Shown piece after piece: positions 29,546 to 37,843 of a stretch of DNA of 64,000 bases; the stretch's first letter is position 1; each line of letters begins with the position of its first letter. The notes under the pieces are model-generated. The model was not told the origin of the DNA, ran no database searches, and saw only the letters and a list, made by a program, of their open reading frames with translations. A program made the position numbers and the translations under genes. This stretch comes from Rhizobium glycinendophyticum (GTDB taxonomy: Bacteria > Pseudomonadota > Alphaproteobacteria > Rhizobiales > Rhizobiaceae), in contig NZ_VFYP01000001.1 of assembly GCF_006443685.1 (NCBI RefSeq), forward strand, positions 62,001-126,000. Reading direction: 5' to 3'.

Positions 29546-30243
29546 GGCAACTGCTCCACCAGCGCCTTGGAATTCGAGACCGAGCCGAAGACGCCGCCCT
29601 GCATCTTCACCATTTTGATTGCGGCGAGATGGTTGCCATAGTCGGTCGCGCCGCAGCAGTCCTCCAGCAGCAGGCATTCGAAGCCGCGGTCATTGGCCTC
29701 GCGCATGGTGGTGGACACGCAGACATCGGTGGTGATTCCGGTGAGGATGATGTTCTCGATCCGCTTCTGATTGAGGATCAGTTCGAGATCGGTGGCGCAG
29801 AACGAGCCCTTGCCCGGCTTGTCGATTATGGATTCGCCCTCAATCGGATAAAGCTCGGGAATGATGTCCCAGCCAGGCTCGCCCCGCACCAGAATGCGAC
29901 CGCATGGGCCGGCGTCGCCAATGCCCGCCCCGATCCGCTGCGATCGCCAGCGCTTGTTGGCCGGCAGATCGGCCAGATCAGGACGATGACCCTCGCGCGT
30001 ATGGATGATGTGATAACCCTTGGCCCGCATGGCGGACAGCACCGCCTTGATCGGTTCGATCGGTGCCTGCACCAGCGCCAGATCATAGCCCATATGGTCG
30101 ACATAACCGCCCTTGCCACAGAAATCGGTCTGCATGTCGATGATGATCAGCGCGGTATTATCAGGACGAAGCTTGCCGTTATAGGGCCAGTTGTACGGAT
30201 CGCCGACAATGTAGCTCGTCTTGGTCTCGGTCATCGCGTCCAT
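29542..30243 (-). CDS. biuH: Biuret hydrolase-like isochorismatase-fold enzyme
   Basis: 233 residues with ATG behind GGAGG. The catalytic triad is Asp36, Lys142 and Cys175 ([27 protein letters not shown]). Phe41 and Gln215 also occupy the positions I remember as substrate contacts in Rhizobium leguminosarum biuret hydrolase, so residue numbering matches without gaps. That enzyme hydrolyses biuret to allophanate and ammonia. The close relative triuret hydrolase cannot be excluded. The gene sits between a formamidase-like gene and the ATPase of a BMP-type importer. No cyanuric acid hydrolase or allophanate hydrolase gene is nearby. Confidence 0.8.
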   Translation of the reverse strand: MDAMTETKTSYIVGDPYNWPYNGKLRPDNTALIIIDMQTDFCGKGGYVDHMGYDLALVQAPIEPIKAVLSAMRAKGYHIIHTREGHRPDLADLPANKRWRSQRIGAGIGDAGPCGRILVRGEPGWDIIPELYPIEGESIIDKPGKGSFCATDLELILNQKRIENIILTGITTDVCVSTTMREANDRGFECLLLEDCCGATDYGNHLAAIKMVKMQGGVFGSVSNSKALVEQLP

Positions 30244-30254
30244 GGTTGTGCCTC

Positions 30255-31271
30255 CTATTCGCCAGCCAGCTTGTAGTTCTCGCCGAAGCGTCGCTTCGGC
30301 TTCTCGAAGCCGCAGCTGGTCCCGTCGGTTATCTTCACCTGGTCTTCCCAGGGCAGCCGGTAGCGTCCTGCGACGAGGTCATGCATGTAGCTGTAGGGCG
30401 CATCCTGTGCGCCGCCGGCGACCGCGACATAACCGCGATGGCCGAACTGGTAGATGTTGTTCTCGACACCCCAGCCGAGCCGCGCTTCGCGCACCAGATC
30501 CGGACGAACTTCGGCAGTGATGATCTCGTTCACCCGACCACTTGTGCCATGCGCAATGATCGAGCCGTCGAAATTGCAGATCATGCCTTCGCCCATGCTG
30601 TCGAAGGTCCCGTCCGATCCGCACATGCAGACATTGGCCGTGACCATCAGGTTGCAGAAGGCATTGGACTGATTGGTGAACTTCCAGCTCTCGCGGATAG
30701 GCGCGGTATAACCAGCCGTCCGGATCATGATCTCCGCGCCCTTGTAGGCGCATTCCCGCGCCATTTCCGGGAACATGCCGTCATGGCAGATGATCAGCGC
30801 GATCTTGGCGCCCTTCGGCCCTTCGATGACGGGAATGCCCTGGTCGCCCGGCTCCCAGGGCTCGACGGGCACCCAAGGGTGCATCTTGCGATAATAGAGC
30901 TTCAGTTCGCCCTGGTCATCAATGATGATCCCGGAATTATAGGGCATGCCGCCGGGGTTCAGCTCCATGATCGAGAAGCAGCCCCAGATCTTGTTCGCCT
31001 TGCAGGCGCCTTTGAAGGCAGCGACCTCGGGACCATCCAGCGTGCACATGATGTCAGGATTGATGTCCATCGAAAGCCCGTGCAGGGCATATTCGGGGAA
31101 CACCACCAGATCCATATTAGCCTGATTGCGCCGCGCCTTGCCGACCAGATCGACGATCACCTGCGTCTGCTTTGCCAGATCCGCCTTAGTCACGGTGTTT
31201 GGAAGCTGCAGCTGCACCAGGCCGATGCCCACTCCGTGCTCCGATTTGTTCAGTCCACCCAGGCCATTCAT
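30255..31271 (-). CDS. amiF: Formamidase / aliphatic amidase family protein (AmiF-like)
   Basis: 338 residues, a nitrilase-superfamily amidase with triad Glu60 (VFPEYALHG), Lys129 (YYRKMHPW) and Cys162 ([14 protein letters not shown]). The ICHDG-PE-ARE block and the tail [14 protein letters not shown] resemble Helicobacter AmiF (formamide to formate and ammonia) more than AmiE, which has ICDDG. ATG follows GGAGAT. It lies 23 bases after a permease stop and 12 before the biuret hydrolase-like gene. In this operon it may release ammonia from formamide or another small amide brought in by the importer. Confidence 0.85.
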   Translation of the reverse strand: MNGLGGLNKSEHGVGIGLVQLQLPNTVTKADLAKQTQVIVDLVGKARRNQANMDLVVFPEYALHGLSMDINPDIMCTLDGPEVAAFKGACKANKIWGCFSIMELNPGGMPYNSGIIIDDQGELKLYYRKMHPWVPVEPWEPGDQGIPVIEGPKGAKIALIICHDGMFPEMARECAYKGAEIMIRTAGYTAPIRESWKFTNQSNAFCNLMVTANVCMCGSDGTFDSMGEGMICNFDGSIIAHGTSGRVNEIITAEVRPDLVREARLGWGVENNIYQFGHRGYVAVAGGAQDAPYSYMHDLVAGRYRLPWEDQVKITDGTSCGFEKPKRRFGENYKLAGE

Positions 31272-31293
31272 GGAAAATCTCCTTTTTGGATGG

Positions 31294-32220
31294 TTACTTT
31301 GTCAGCGAGAGTGCTGCCGGCGCGCCCGTCAGCGAGCGGGTTGGCGAGGACGTCGCAATCATGATGATGAGCGTCAGCACGTAAGGGGCTGCGTAGAAGA
31401 GGTAGTAGCCGGAGGTGACGCCGACCGATTGCAGCGCCGGTCCGAGCGCGCCGGCACCGCCGAACAGCAGCGAAGCGAGCAGGCAGCCGAGCGGGTTCCA
31501 GCGGGCGAAGATGACCAGCGCCACCGCCATCAGGCCCTGACCCGAGGAAATGCCCTCGTTCCACGATCCTGGATAAAACAGCGACAGATAGGCGCCGCCA
31601 ACAGCCGCCAATGCGCCACCGACAGCGGTTGCCAGCAGCCGGATCGTATCGGGATTGAGCCCCATGGCGCGTGCCGCATCCGAACTGTCGCCGGCCACGC
31701 GCAGGATCAGCCCGATCCGCGTGTTGCGCAGCGCCCAAGACAGGGCAAAGGCCAGCAGAATGCCGATCAGGAACAGAACGTTGATATTGAGCGCCGCCTG
31801 GATCTGCGGGTAGCTGGACCATCCGCCGAACGGGATAGACGGCAGTTTCGGTGCAGCTGGCTGGATGAAGGGTTTGCCGAGGAAGAAGGCAAGCCCCAGG
31901 CCGAACTGCATCATGGCAATGCCAATTGCGATGTCGTTCACCTTGGGAAACTTGCAGATGAAGCCGTGAATGAGCCCGAAGCCGGCGCCAGCGCCCATGG
32001 CCGCGAGCACGCCGAGCCATGGCGAACCGGTCATAACAGCCGTGCCATAGGCCGCCATGGCACCGAACACGAGTGTGCCCTCGAGGCCGAGATTGATCCG
32101 CCCCGAGCGCTCGGTGATCATTTCGCCGAGGCTCACGAAGATGAACGGGGTCGACACACGGATCGCCCCGGCAAGGATCGCCAGCGGCACACCCCAGAGC
32201 CCGATATCGGTTCCGTCCAT
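31294..32220 (-). CDS. ABC importer permease 2 (BMP-type system)
   Basis: 308 residues, polytopic BPD_transp_2 permease with the family segment ERSGRINLGLEGTL near residues 37-50 and the conserved loop VAGDSSDAARAMGLN, which couples to the ATPase. It overlaps the previous permease stop as TGATG. It pairs with the permease at 32220-33368, the ATPase at 27998-29545 and the Tat-exported binding protein. Confidence 0.92.
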   Translation of the reverse strand: MDGTDIGLWGVPLAILAGAIRVSTPFIFVSLGEMITERSGRINLGLEGTLVFGAMAAYGTAVMTGSPWLGVLAAMGAGAGFGLIHGFICKFPKVNDIAIGIAMMQFGLGLAFFLGKPFIQPAAPKLPSIPFGGWSSYPQIQAALNINVLFLIGILLAFALSWALRNTRIGLILRVAGDSSDAARAMGLNPDTIRLLATAVGGALAAVGGAYLSLFYPGSWNEGISSGQGLMAVALVIFARWNPLGCLLASLLFGGAGALGPALQSVGVTSGYYLFYAAPYVLTLIIMIATSSPTRSLTGAPAALSLTK

Positions 32221-33368
32221 CAGGAAGCTCCCTTGGCAGAGTGCGGCGCGGCCCAGAGATCCGGATTGAAGATCTTGAAGCGCCCGTAAAGGGTTTCGGA
32301 AAACAGCACCGCGATGAACAGCGTGCCCTGAAGCACCAGCACGGTCGCATCCGGCAGCGCCATGCGCCGCTGGATCAAGCCACCCGAGGCGTCGATGCCG
32401 CCGAGCAGGATGGCGACCGGGATGATGGCGAGCGGATTATGCCTTGCAAGGAAGGCGACGAGGATGCCGGTATAGCCGTATCCCGCTGCCAGCGATCCGT
32501 TGGCGCTGCCCTGAACCGCGGCGACCTCGATCATTCCTGCCAGTCCGGCAAAGGCGCCGGCCAGCGTGGTAAAGCCGACGATCAGCCGGCCGACGGGCAG
32601 ACCCTGGATTTGCGCCGCCCGCATGTTGCCGCCGGCGATGCGCGCGGCAAAACCAGCCGTCGTCCACTCGATGATCACATAGGAGATCACACAGGCGACG
32701 ATGCCGATCACGAAGCCCCAATGCACATCCATCCCGGGCATATTGCCCAGCATGAACTCTGCCGGCAGCGGCGCGGTTGACGGTTTGTTGAGGCTTGCGG
32801 GATCGCGTAGCGGCCCCTCGATCAACTGGTTCATCAAGGCAATCGCGATATAGGCAAGAAGCAGCGATGCGATTGTTTCATTGACCCCGCGATAGTGCCT
32901 GAGAAACCCCGACAACCCGATCCACAACCCGCCAATGGCCATGGAGGCAAGCCCCATCAGCACCCAGACCGGAAGGGGCGAGAGCGTTGATGTCAGCGGC
33001 AGCGCGATGGCTGCTCCGGCAAGCCCACCGAGCACCACGGCTCCCTCCGCGCCGATGACGGTTAGTCCCAGACGCGCCGGCAAGGCGACGCAGAGGGCCG
33101 TCAGCAACAGGGGTGCGGCTCGGCTCAGTGTGTTCTGGATCGAGAACCAGCTTCCGAAACCGCCCTGATACATGAGCTGGAACAACTGCAGCGGCGACTT
33201 GCCGAGCGCTGCGATGAACACACTGAACACGCCAAGCCCCACGACGACCGCAAGAAATGCGATTGCCACGGGTTCGGCCCGGCGTGCGAGCCATTCGAGA
33301 ACGGGTCGGAGATCCTCCGACCACGCTGCTGTGGGTGTCAGGCTCTGGCTGTTGGGATCTGCCGTCAT
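32220..33368 (-). CDS. ABC importer permease 1 (BMP-type system)
   Basis: 382 residues. An N-terminal cytoplasmic stretch of about 30 residues precedes eight or more hydrophobic segments, with the family block TVIGAEGAVVLGGLAGA and the coupling loop AGGNMRAAQIQGLPVGR. It is longer than its partner, as usual for the first permease of BMP-type systems. It begins 16 bases after the binding-protein stop. Confidence 0.92.
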   Translation of the reverse strand: MTADPNSQSLTPTAAWSEDLRPVLEWLARRAEPVAIAFLAVVVGLGVFSVFIAALGKSPLQLFQLMYQGGFGSWFSIQNTLSRAAPLLLTALCVALPARLGLTVIGAEGAVVLGGLAGAAIALPLTSTLSPLPVWVLMGLASMAIGGLWIGLSGFLRHYRGVNETIASLLLAYIAIALMNQLIEGPLRDPASLNKPSTAPLPAEFMLGNMPGMDVHWGFVIGIVACVISYVIIEWTTAGFAARIAGGNMRAAQIQGLPVGRLIVGFTTLAGAFAGLAGMIEVAAVQGSANGSLAAGYGYTGILVAFLARHNPLAIIPVAILLGGIDASGGLIQRRMALPDATVLVLQGTLFIAVLFSETLYGRFKIFNPDLWAAPHSAKGAS

Positions 33369-33384
33369 GGCATCAACTCCCGGC

Positions 33385-34503
33385 TCAAGAGGTCGAGCCG
33401 ATGACGCCCTCGACGAGATATCCCATGCTCTCCAACTCGATCGCGTCTTCGACGAGATCCGCCGTCACCACCACCGCGCCCTTGTTGTCCTTCAGGCCCG
33501 CCTTGAAGACGGAGAAGCCGCCCTTCAGCATCTCGGCCTGCGTCGCCTCGAACTTGGCACGCGCCTCGGCAGAAACGGCAGGTCCGAGCGGGCTCATCTT
33601 GACGAAGCCGTCCTTCAGGCCGCCGCGGACAAAATTGCCGAGCTTCTCGCCGGCCTGCGCCTTCTTGACGAAGTCGGTATAGACATTGCCCCAGGCCCAT
33701 TCGGCGCCGGTCAGGTATTTCTCAGGCGCGAGCGGGCTCTGGTTGGCGTGGTAGCCGCAGACGAATGCGCCACGGCCGGCTGCCGTCTCGACCACAACCT
33801 TCGGGCTGTCGACATGGCAGGTGATGACATCAGCGCCCTGGTCGATCAACGCGTTGGTGGCTTCGGCTTCCTTGACCGCCAGCGACCATTCGCCGGTGAA
33901 GATCACCTGGCAGGTAATCGACGGATCGACCGAGCGTGCGCCAAGCAGGAAGGAGTTGATGTTCTGTACGACCTGCGGGATCGGCTTGGCGGCAACGAAG
34001 CCGATCTTCTTGCTCTTCGAGGCATAACCGGCGGTGATCCCGTTCAGGTACTGACCCTGGCCGATATAGCCGAAATAGGAGCCGGTATTCATGGGGTTCT
34101 TGCCCTCCTGCCAGAGGCCGCCGCAATGGCGGAACTGGATGTCAGGATATTTCTCGGCCATGGCCAGCATATGGGGGTCGAAGTAACCGAAGGACGTCGG
34201 GAACAGCAGCGTCGCCCCGTCGAGGTTGATCATCGATTCCATCGTCTTCTGCACGTCGACCGTCTCAGGCACATTTTCTTCTTCGACGACGGTCACGCCC
34301 GGCAGCGCCTTGATGATCGCGGCACCTTCGGCATGGGCCTGGTTGTAGCCATAGTCATCCTTCGGGCCGACATAGATGAAGCCGACCGTCAGGGCGGTCT
34401 GGGCAGCCGCAGGGCCGAAACTCATCGGCAGCGCTGCGGTGCCGGCAAGGGCTGCTGACGTCTTCAGGAAGGAGCGGCGGGTCACGGGCATGAATCTGTT
34501 CAT
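33385..34503 (-). CDS. BMP-family substrate-binding protein with Tat signal
   Basis: 372 residues from the ATG at 34503, preceded by AGGGGA. The N-terminus has a twin-arginine signal (TRRSFLK followed by the hydrophobic AALAGTAALP), so the protein is exported folded. The mature domain has BMP-family features: VGFIYVGPKDDYGYNQAH, KKIGFVAAKPIPQV and DQGADVITCHVDSP. The family binds nucleosides, nucleobases and related N-heterocycles or ureides. The neighbouring hydrolases point to a urea- or amide-type ligand rather than a nucleoside. First gene of the cassette, divergent from the GntR gene. Confidence 0.92.
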   Translation of the reverse strand: MNRFMPVTRRSFLKTSAALAGTAALPMSFGPAAAQTALTVGFIYVGPKDDYGYNQAHAEGAAIIKALPGVTVVEEENVPETVDVQKTMESMINLDGATLLFPTSFGYFDPHMLAMAEKYPDIQFRHCGGLWQEGKNPMNTGSYFGYIGQGQYLNGITAGYASKSKKIGFVAAKPIPQVVQNINSFLLGARSVDPSITCQVIFTGEWSLAVKEAEATNALIDQGADVITCHVDSPKVVVETAAGRGAFVCGYHANQSPLAPEKYLTGAEWAWGNVYTDFVKKAQAGEKLGNFVRGGLKDGFVKMSPLGPAVSAEARAKFEATQAEMLKGGFSVFKAGLKDNKGAVVVTADLVEDAIELESMGYLVEGVIGSTS

Positions 34504-34550
34504 TTGATTGGTTCCCCTTGTTGGCTTTTGCCATTCGTATTCTCGTGAAA

Positions 34551-34791
34551 GTGTATGCAACCTGCGTGCCAGAACTATAAAGTACTGAAATTTCATGATG
34601 AAATTCCGCAAGCCGTTTCGCGCTCAAAACTGCATGCAGTTTTAATCGGCCGTCTGGCTAGGTTTTAGGCAGGCCGCCGCAGCTGAAAATTCCAGCAACC
34701 AACGCCCATTCATCGCCTTAGGTTGCGGAAAAGCCGCAGAACGCAACTCTCGCAATTTGACACCGTCATGAGGCCTTGGCATGTGTATGCA
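34551..34791. promoter_or_regulatory. Putative GntR operators in the divergent promoter region
   Basis: Three elements share the half-site ATGCA/TGCAT. GTGTATGCAA lies at 34551-34560. The perfect 18-base palindrome AAAACTGCATGCAGTTTT lies at 34626-34643. GCATGTGTATGC with the repeated GTGTATGCA lies at 34780-34791. They lie between the binding-protein gene and the GntR gene, the expected position for operators of a local FadR-type repressor that controls both directions. Confidence 0.5.
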
Positions 34792-35490
34792 GTCATTGAG
34801 ATCGAGAGCGTGTTGGAACGAGCCGAAAAGAGAACCCTGACCCGCACCGGGACAACGGTCGAGCATATGGTGCGCGCTATCGCGGACCTGATCATCACCG
34901 GTGCCTTGAAGCCGGGGGAAAAAATGGATGAGGGCTCTCTTGCCGTGCGTTTCGAAGTGTCGCGAACACCCGTTCGCGAGGCCCTGCGCCAACTCTGCGC
35001 AATGGGCCTGGTTGATCGCCAGCCGAACAAGCGGGCTGTCGTCACCAATGTCAGCGGCAGCGCTCTCAATTCGATGTTCGAGGCCATGGCCGAACTGGAA
35101 GCGATCTGCGCCCGACTGTCTGCCGAGCGTATGACCACTGCCGAGCGTCGGCGATTGCAGAAGATGCACGAGGATTCGGCGGCTTTTGTCGGCGCGCTGG
35201 CCGGAGAGGACTACGAAGCCTTCAACACTGAATTTCATACGCAGCTGTATCGCGGTACGCACAACGAACACATTTTTGAGCTCGCCACCCAGACCCGTGC
35301 GCGGCTGTCGCCTTTTCGCCGCGCCCAGTTCCGCCTTGAGGGGCGCCTGTCGAAATCCTGGGGCGAACATGATCAGATCGTCGCCTCGATCCTGCGCGGT
35401 GAGGCCGTCGCAGCGGGTATCGCCGCCTATGAGCATGTGTCGATCGTTCGCGATGCGAGCGCCACCTTTGCCCGGATCGGTCGCGGCTGA
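34768..35490 (+). CDS. GntR-family regulator (FadR subfamily) of the amide cassette
   Basis: 240 residues from the ATG at 34768. An N-terminal winged helix (VEHMVRAIADLIITGALKP, then VSRTPVREALRQL) is followed by the all-helical FCD ligand domain with the metal-type histidines FNTEFHTQLYRGTHN and GEHDQIV. The start is uncertain: GTG at 34810, behind GAGATCGAGAGC, would give 227 residues and would leave the third operator-like repeat upstream of the coding region. A TTG at 34723 is a third option. It is divergent from the cassette, so it probably represses it until a pathway intermediate binds. Confidence 0.9.
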   Translation: MRPWHVYAVIEIESVLERAEKRTLTRTGTTVEHMVRAIADLIITGALKPGEKMDEGSLAVRFEVSRTPVREALRQLCAMGLVDRQPNKRAVVTNVSGSALNSMFEAMAELEAICARLSAERMTTAERRRLQKMHEDSAAFVGALAGEDYEAFNTEFHTQLYRGTHNEHIFELATQTRARLSPFRRAQFRLEGRLSKSWGEHDQIVASILRGEAVAAGIAAYEHVSIVRDASATFARIGRG

Positions 35491-35556
35491 TCGCCAGACT
35501 GCGGTGCGATCAGGGATTTGCGCCGGCAACACCAGTTCCCTGCCGTCAATTCCTTC

Positions 35557-37140
35557 TTATCGCAGGGCCGCCAACTCGTCCCGGTGACGCATCATCGCAA
35601 GCAGCAAGGCGTGATCACGCGCCAGAGCCTTCTGCCGCGCAGGATCCGGTTGCACCGCCCGCAGCGGAAAACGCATCGCGGTTCCGCCCGCTTCCGTGGT
35701 CGCAAGGACGCCTGCACAGACGCCGGCATGCAGCGCCGAACCCAGGAGCACCGCGTCACAGCCGTCGGGGACATGCATCACCCGACCAGTCGCATCGGCA
35801 TAGAGTTGCGACAGCAACGGGTGATCGGCGAGTCCACCGGCCAGGAACAGGTTTTGCAGGTTTCCGGCCTTGCTGGGCAGGTGATCGATGATGTTGCGGA
35901 TGCTGCAGGCCAGCGCCACGCAGCTGCGCCAATAGAGCCGCAACAATCCGTCCAGACTGCGGTCGAGATCGAGTCCGGCAATCGTGCCCGTCAGCAGTGG
36001 GTCCGAGAGGGGTGACCGGGTGCCGTGAAAATCCGGTAGCACGCTGATCGGCATACCAAAATCGGGCCCTTCCTCGGCCAGTCGCACGCTGATCCGATCG
36101 AGGATGTCGCGATGGCGATCTTTCGTCGGCGTTCCACCGGCCGGATGATCCTTGAGGATGTGGTCGAGGAAAGCACCGGAAGCGGATTGCCCCGCTTCCG
36201 TCAACCAGAGGCCCGGCAGTGCGGCATCGCGAAAACCGCCCCAGCAGCCGGGCCCGGAGATCGGCTCGTCCGAGAGCATGACGATGCAGCTTGACGTCCC
36301 GGCGATCAACGCCGCTCGGCTGCCGGGGAGGCGCTCATGCGTAAGGTCCGTCCCGAACAGGGCCACCGCCCCGGCATAGGCATCCACAAGCGCCGGCGCC
36401 ACAAGGCATTCGCTGCTGAGGCCGAGCGCCTCTGCTGCCGTCGGCGATAAAGACCCGACCGGCACATGAATGGGATGAGACGTTTCAGGAAGTCCCGCTT
36501 TTTCAATCAGGTCAGCGAGCCCAATCCGGGCGTAAAATTCGTTCGGGCGTGCTCCGGGGGGCTGTGGTGCATAGCCCCACTTGGATGCCAGGGGGGAGTG
36601 ACTTCGCCGGTCGATGCCCGTTCCCCGCCATGTCAGGTAGTCGCACAGGTCGAAGATCAGCCCCGCCTTCGCCCAGGTTTCCGGCTTGTGCCGCTTCAAC
36701 CACAGGAGCTTCGGCAGCTGCATTTCGACCGAGAGCCGCCCGCCGAAGCGCTCAAGCAGCGGATCGTCGAACCCATTGCATTCGCTTGTTTCGGCGATGG
36801 CGCGATGGTCCATCCACAAGATGGTGTCGTGATTGCGCTTGTCCGTGGTGGAAACCGAAAGCGGTGCCCCGTCGCTGGTCCGCACCACGAGAGAACAGGT
36901 CGCGTCGAAACCGATCGCGGCGACGGTGCCGCCCGCGATGCCCGCTTCGTCAAGGGCTGCCCGGGACGCTGAGCAGACAGCATCCCAGATCTCCTCGCTG
37001 TCCTGTTCCATGTGGTTGTGCAGCGGTCTGTGCACGGAAATCGGCACGACACAACGGGCGAGCTGCCGGCCCGCGAGATCAAAGACACCGGCTCGCGCGC
37101 TGCCCGTGCCAACATCCACGGCCATGAGGTGCTCACGCAT
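35557..37140 (-). CDS. FGGY-family pentulose (D-ribulose-type) kinase
   Basis: 527 residues from the ATG at 37140, which overlaps the HAD gene stop by 8 bases. Two actin-like domains are visible: AVDVGTGSARAGVFD and IGFDATCSLVV at the N-terminus, ILWMDHRAIAET, and AGGLADHPLLSQLYADATG with GCDAVLLGSALHAG at the C-terminus. The motifs fit the FGGY pentulose kinase subgroup (ribulokinase-like) better than E. coli-type xylulokinase. In this polyol operon it should phosphorylate the ketopentose made by the dehydrogenases from pentitols such as ribitol or arabitol. Xylulose cannot be excluded as substrate. Confidence 0.88.
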   Translation of the reverse strand: MREHLMAVDVGTGSARAGVFDLAGRQLARCVVPISVHRPLHNHMEQDSEEIWDAVCSASRAALDEAGIAGGTVAAIGFDATCSLVVRTSDGAPLSVSTTDKRNHDTILWMDHRAIAETSECNGFDDPLLERFGGRLSVEMQLPKLLWLKRHKPETWAKAGLIFDLCDYLTWRGTGIDRRSHSPLASKWGYAPQPPGARPNEFYARIGLADLIEKAGLPETSHPIHVPVGSLSPTAAEALGLSSECLVAPALVDAYAGAVALFGTDLTHERLPGSRAALIAGTSSCIVMLSDEPISGPGCWGGFRDAALPGLWLTEAGQSASGAFLDHILKDHPAGGTPTKDRHRDILDRISVRLAEEGPDFGMPISVLPDFHGTRSPLSDPLLTGTIAGLDLDRSLDGLLRLYWRSCVALACSIRNIIDHLPSKAGNLQNLFLAGGLADHPLLSQLYADATGRVMHVPDGCDAVLLGSALHAGVCAGVLATTEAGGTAMRFPLRAVQPDPARQKALARDHALLLAMMRHRDELAALR

Positions 37141-37843
37141 CAGAATTGTCTTCCAGTCTCCCCGCTCCGCCGACAAAGTGGAGCAAATCCTCCATCGCGT
37201 CAAACCGTGCGTCGGGCTTGAGAGCGGCAAGTGCCGCCTGATAGGAGGCGTGGTTCGTGTGCGATCCGCCGGTAAAGGCGCAAACCCTCATGCCGGCGGC
37301 CTGGGCGGCCACGATCCCTGCCGGGCTGTCCTCGATGACCATGCAGGCCGATGGATCGGCACCCATGGCGGCAGCGGCATGCAGAAAGAGATCTGGTGCC
37401 GGCTTTCCGTGTTCGACCATGGTCGCACTGAAAATTGACGGTGTGAAAAGGTCGAGCAGTCCGGTCGCTGCCAGCGACAACTCGATGCGCTCACGCTGGC
37501 TGGATGAGGCGACGCACCAGGAAATGCCCTGCTCTTTTAGCGCGGCGACAACGCGGTCGACCCCTGCAATCGGCTGCAGTTCCTGCCGAAAGCGCGCATA
37601 GAGCGCTTCGCGCATGTGAGTCAGAAAAACCTGATCGATCTCGACCTGAAACTCCTGGCGCACGGCCTCGGCCATGGAAGCGATGCTGCGTCCGAGAAAC
37701 CGTTCGGCGGCACCATCCGCATCGATCGCGATCCCCTTCACCGCCAGAGCCTCTACCAGCACCTCCAGCGCGATCGGTTCGCTGTCGACCAGCACGCCGT
37801 CACAATCGAAGATTACCAGTTGGGTCGGCTTGATTGCGATCAT
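37133..37843 (-). CDS. HAD-superfamily phosphatase of the polyol operon
   Basis: 236 residues, HAD subfamily IA. The motifs are DCDGVLVDSE (motif I, the Asp nucleophile and second Asp), VASSSQ (motif II), and HGKPAPDLF with IEDSPAGIVAA (motifs III and IV). The helical cap follows motif I. It resembles beta-phosphoglucomutase-like and sugar-phosphate phosphatases. It overlaps mtlK by 4 bases and the kinase by 8. It may remove toxic phosphorylated polyols or sugars, but this is inferred from context. Confidence 0.88.
   Translation of the reverse strand: MIAIKPTQLVIFDCDGVLVDSEPIALEVLVEALAVKGIAIDADGAAERFLGRSIASMAEAVRQEFQVEIDQVFLTHMREALYARFRQELQPIAGVDRVVAALKEQGISWCVASSSQRERIELSLAATGLLDLFTPSIFSATMVEHGKPAPDLFLHAAAAMGADPSACMVIEDSPAGIVAAQAAGMRVCAFTGGSHTNHASYQAALAALKPDARFDAMEDLLHFVGGAGRLEDNSDA

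Noticed and set aside
30246..31364. 372-codon plus-strand frame antisense to the AmiF-like gene
   Set aside because: The formamidase triad and length on the minus strand are conclusive.
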